A model generated the notes under the pieces. It had not been told where the DNA came from. It worked only from the letters and a program-made list of their open reading frames with translations, and ran no database searches. Made by a program: the position numbers and the translations under genes. Source: Bacteroidales bacterium UBA5833 (GTDB taxonomy: Bacteria; Bacteroidota; Bacteroidia; Bacteroidales; Lentimicrobiaceae). From it: DNA of 64,000 bases. This document shows positions 62,501 to 64,000 of the stretch, piece after piece. The stretch spans positions 19,907 to 83,906 of the forward strand of contig DJGZ01000017.1 in NCBI GenBank assembly GCA_002433025.1, given 5' to 3'. Numbering within the stretch: the first letter of the stretch is position 1; each line of letters starts with the position of its first letter.

Positions 62501-63567
62501 ATGACTTTATGGAAGTTGGCCTTGGTTATTCCATCGAAATGACCGAGCCTCAGATGGCCCTCTTCCCGGGTGTATTCAACAGCAACGACGTTACCAAAAC
62601 CCTTTCGTACCAGAATATGGGAGGCGATCCCGACCGCGCAGGCTGGAACCTGCTGGGCAACCCATTCCAGAGTGCCATCTCATGGAATGCCATGGTGGGC
62701 ATTATACCGGCTGCCGTTGTTGAAGCTGCCGTTTACGTATGGGACGGCGCACAGTATGTTTCATGGAACGGATTTACCGGTGAACTTACCGACGGTATTA
62801 TTCCGGCCCAGAACGGATTCTTTGTCAAGGCAATGGTTGATCAGGAAATATTCAATATTCCTCTGTCAGCCCGGGTACACAGCAATATTCCGTTCTACAA
62901 GAGCAACCTTGCAAACCTGCTCAAACTAAGTGCTAACGGGAACAACTTCTCCGATGCTGCCTTTATCCGGTTCAACGAAGCTGCAACCCCCCTGTTCGAT
63001 GGTCAACACGATGCTTATAAACTGTGGGGACTCAATGAGGCTCCGCAACTTTACAGCATTGTTCCCGGCGATGTATTAAGCATCAACGAACTGCCCTTCG
63101 AAGGCAATGAGGTAGTCAATCTGGGATTCAGGTGCGGCGTTGGCGGAACATACAGCATTACCGCTTCCGGAATGGAAAGTTTCAACGCCAGCACACCCGT
63201 TATGCTCGAAGACCTGAAAATCAACACAATCCAGGATCTGCGCCAGAACCCGGTTTACAATTTCACTTACAATACCAGTGACAATGAAAACCGCTTCAGG
63301 GTACACTTCAAGGCTGCTACCGGTATCAACGATCCTTCATTGGGCGGAATCTCCGTCTACAGCTACAACCATACCGTGGTTATTACCAACACCACCGGCC
63401 TAGCAGGCGATGTACGCATCTATGACCTGGCCGGACGCGAACTCATCAACACCAGCATCGGAAGTCAGATGACCACCCGCATTCCTATGCAGGCCGTAAT
63501 CGGCACTTACATTGTGAAGGTGATTACCGAAAAGGGCACTGTCAACCATAAAGTGTTTATCCGCTAA
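59551..63567 (+). CDS. Secreted PKD/Ig-like repeat protein with T9SS type A sorting tail
   Basis: A protein of 1,338 residues with a signal peptide (MRKLITHLIMALPLLALFFSVPTADA). The N-terminal 240 residues form an unassigned beta domain (RMYGTRVLQDFETTIRN). A GGGSYCEGxDG module occurs twice (about 265-345 and 615-700), bracketing three Ig/PKD-like units of about 90 residues with the shared core SV(T/N)FTATPxNGG (about 346-610). A further Ig/PKD-like region (about 700-865) and a domain with WTGLVDEDWFNAGNWNPC (from about 866) follow. The last 75 residues, ending VRIYDLAGRELINTS and GTYIVKVITEKGTVNHKVFIR, are a T9SS type A tail, which the PorQ-containing system should recognise. Probably surface-anchored or released; adhesion is inferred. 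Confidence 0.8.
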   Translation: MRKLITHLIMALPLLALFFSVPTADAQRMYGTRVLQDFETTIRNVTPSTTNLGRFDFDLYLLDTDPSQDFVLAGYQAGIYVNPGILPPGATVTVAILNNSSYSGLLPAQQPQNVEYDPATNLIKLAGRVPPGPGFVTGPDTYTPSGTIISKTGDGTRICRLRFTASLPLVTNSQGNFEFMSSEVTVPLYATRVSHYDYTNATIVYDEDIEEYVWGTPPLNVQLAVIPGLVGEPGTNAHVYSNPIFNPSTCEDPTLFNVTGGGSYCEGGDGVAVGLDGSQLGVNYAIVPGTQVIAGTGSAITFDNQLAGTYTITATSDGTNPLICTDPVNMTGVAVVIATPLQVSTVSIVADPSGPVCAGTTVNFTATPENGGDQPAYEWFVGGVSQGIDFTGSFSYVPVDGDAVYVVMIPDILCSAGNATSNTIDMVVEEPLPVSVSIEADDTEVCAGTSVTFTATPVNGGTPDYQWYLNGNTVGNNSAIYSVIPENGDQVYVVMNSSLECTTGNPATSNTVAITVNPVLSPSVSIVADPAGAVTPGTSVTFTATPVNGGVPTYTWFVNYGSVGSGNPYTYIPANGDLVYVEMISSEECVDSPVVFSNQITMVVEEIIQPPVAFEMTGGGSYCEGEDGVVVGLSGSEIGVTYTLYQDATAVASTPGTGAALDFGLRLEGVYTASGTNAGGTTAMTGSAIVIENALPVVTCPADMDVCINAGGQTLAGGSPTGGVYSGNGVTDGIFYPAVANLGTHTITYTYTDSETGCTGFCTFTITVLPTPAAAGAINGLAVVTEGDMGVAYNVGEITHATAYVWAYSGTGVTINGTGNVITLDFAIGATSGVLSVYGTNSCGMGAESFFDIIVEPLVISCTETTWTGLVDEDWFNAGNWNPCVPTAETDVTIPGGVPNFPTLTVAAECASMLILDGGSFIGAEYLTVAEAEVQRYFANSDFHFLSSPVTNINFGTVFPLNQDAVWAREYDEPSGDWVNLFVYDFMEVGLGYSIEMTEPQMALFPGVFNSNDVTKTLSYQNMGGDPDRAGWNLLGNPFQSAISWNAMVGIIPAAVVEAAVYVWDGAQYVSWNGFTGELTDGIIPAQNGFFVKAMVDQEIFNIPLSARVHSNIPFYKSNLANLLKLSANGNNFSDAAFIRFNEAATPLFDGQHDAYKLWGLNEAPQLYSIVPGDVLSINELPFEGNEVVNLGFRCGVGGTYSITASGMESFNASTPVMLEDLKINTIQDLRQNPVYNFTYNTSDNENRFRVHFKAATGINDPSLGGISVYSYNHTVVITNTTGLAGDVRIYDLAGRELINTSIGSQMTTRIPMQAVIGTYIVKVITEKGTVNHKVFIR

Positions 63568-63582
63568 CCAATTTTAACCAAA

Positions 63583-63608
63583 GCTCCCCGGCCTGGCCGG
63601 GGGGCATT
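63583..63608 (+). terminator. GC-rich hairpin after the T9SS protein gene
   Basis: The arms (63583-63591 with 63597-63605, with one G-U pair) form a 9-bp stem and a 5-base loop, but the downstream T-run is weak (ATTTATT). It may act as a partial terminator or an mRNA-stabilising hairpin before the small gene at 63633. Confidence 0.5.
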
Positions 63609-63632
63609 TATTAACCTTAAAAAACTACAAAA

Positions 63633-63866
63633 ATGAAAAAAATCATGAAATACTTAGCCGCTTTCACCGTGTTGATGGTTCTGAGTTTCTCTGCCAGTGT
63701 GCTTGCCCAGCCCGGCCCGGGTTCAAACTCGGGAGGTGACCCTGTCGGCGGCCCTCCCATCGGCGGGGGTACCGCTCCCATCGGCGGCGGAATCGTACTG
63801 CTGATCACCATGGCAGCCGGCTACGGTATCAAGAAAGCCTTCGATGCCAGGAATAAATTCGAATAA
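63633..63866 (+). CDS. Small secreted protein with PID-CTERM-like tripartite tail
   Basis: A protein of 77 residues. A signal peptide (1-25, MKKIMKYLAAFTVLMVLSFSASVLA) is followed by a Gly/Pro-rich mature part of about 25 residues (QPGPGSNSGGDPVGGPPIGGG). The C-terminus has three parts: short motif API-GGG (49-53), hydrophobic helix (IVLLITMAAGYGI, 54-66) and basic end (KKAFDARNKF). This is the layout of PEP-CTERM-like sorting signals, and the API-GG with AAGYG-KK pattern resembles the Bacteroidota PID-CTERM type, with Gly in place of the Asp. Such tails are thought to be handled by an exosortase-like enzyme, none of which is in this window. With almost no mature domain it may be a surface peptide or matrix component. 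A strong terminator follows. Confidence 0.7.
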   Translation: MKKIMKYLAAFTVLMVLSFSASVLAQPGPGSNSGGDPVGGPPIGGGTAPIGGGIVLLITMAAGYGIKKAFDARNKFE

Positions 63867-63888
63867 CCACAACACCCGATTTTTCGAA

Positions 63889-63914
63889 AGCCCGGACATT
63901 AGTCCGGGCTTTTT
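63889..63914 (+). terminator. Terminator after the PID-CTERM-like gene
   Basis: A perfect 9-bp stem AGCCCGGAC/GTCCGGGCT (63889-63897 with 63902-63910) with a 4-base loop, extended by A-T pairs, and a run of five T. It ends the secreted-protein cluster. Confidence 0.9.
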
Positions 63915-64000
63915 CAAATCAATAAACACAACACTTTTCTAAACATTAATCATTTATTCATATTTACTTATTTATACTTAAACTCTAACCCTGAAATTAA

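Overview
The window looks like a chromosomal segment of a Bacteroidota bacterium, most likely a Bacteroidales relative. Several independent signs agree. There is a Bacteroidota-type type IX secretion (T9SS) protein, PorQ, and a secreted protein ending in a T9SS type A sorting tail. The order parA-parB-DUF5683-dapB-lepB is present, and so is the order nusB-(GNAT)-DUF1573-yajC-ybbR-coaE. Many genes have TAnnTTTG '-7' promoter elements a short distance upstream, and there are few Shine-Dalgarno sites. There is also a TonB-dependent receptor with a carboxypeptidase-regulatory-like N-terminus, and DUF5916, DUF6340, DUF3276 and DUF4412 proteins. No phage, insertion sequence or CRISPR array is visible.

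Layout. 1-5.6 kb: the end of a NuoE/HndA-type [2Fe-2S] subunit, sucC (minus strand), a CBM9-DUF5916 surface protein, a possible 46-residue gene and a LolD-type ATPase. 5.6-9.2 kb: a 1,176-residue secreted protein built from about 18 copies of a 57-residue helical repeat. 9.4-15.3 kb: a class V aminotransferase-like PLP enzyme, a membrane metallophosphoesterase, a fused LeuC-LeuD-type hydro-lyase and a DUF6340 lipoprotein. 15.5-15.9 kb: tRNA-Ser(GCT), tRNA-Pro(TGG) and a degraded partial copy of the latter. 16-18.8 kb: a His-rich small membrane protein and a TonB-dependent receptor, probably for metal uptake. 19-25.6 kb: a linear-amide hydrolase, a pseudouridine synthase, a GT2/sugar-transferase-like fusion, a 2-oxoacid dehydrogenase E2, a DnaQ-like exonuclease and a DciA-like protein. 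25.6-34 kb (minus strand): a large membrane protein, an FAH-family protein, recF, ispH, porQ and mitochondrial-type aconitase. 34-39 kb (minus strand): the nusB-to-coaE cluster. 39.8-49.7 kb (plus strand): DUF3276, parAB, DUF5683, dapB, lepB, a cyclophilin, DUF4412, ftsK and a LolA-like protein. 50-51.7 kb: a small membrane protein and a 7TM-AraC regulator.

51.7-64 kb is the least ordinary part. It begins with 1.4 kb of AT-rich non-coding DNA. Two very large secreted modular proteins of 2,104 and 1,338 residues follow, and then a 77-residue secreted peptide ending in a PID-CTERM-like tripartite tail. The three proteins end in three different kinds of C-terminus: an EF-hand/dockerin-like module, a T9SS tail and a PID-CTERM-like tail.

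How the genes fit together. SucC, E2 and aconitase belong to central carbon and TCA metabolism. RecF, DciA, the exonuclease, FtsK and ParAB serve replication, repair and chromosome segregation. LolD-like, LolA-like, YajC, LepB and PorQ build and serve the envelope and secretion route that the secreted proteins at the right end would use. All functions are inferred from reading motifs and context; no search was run.
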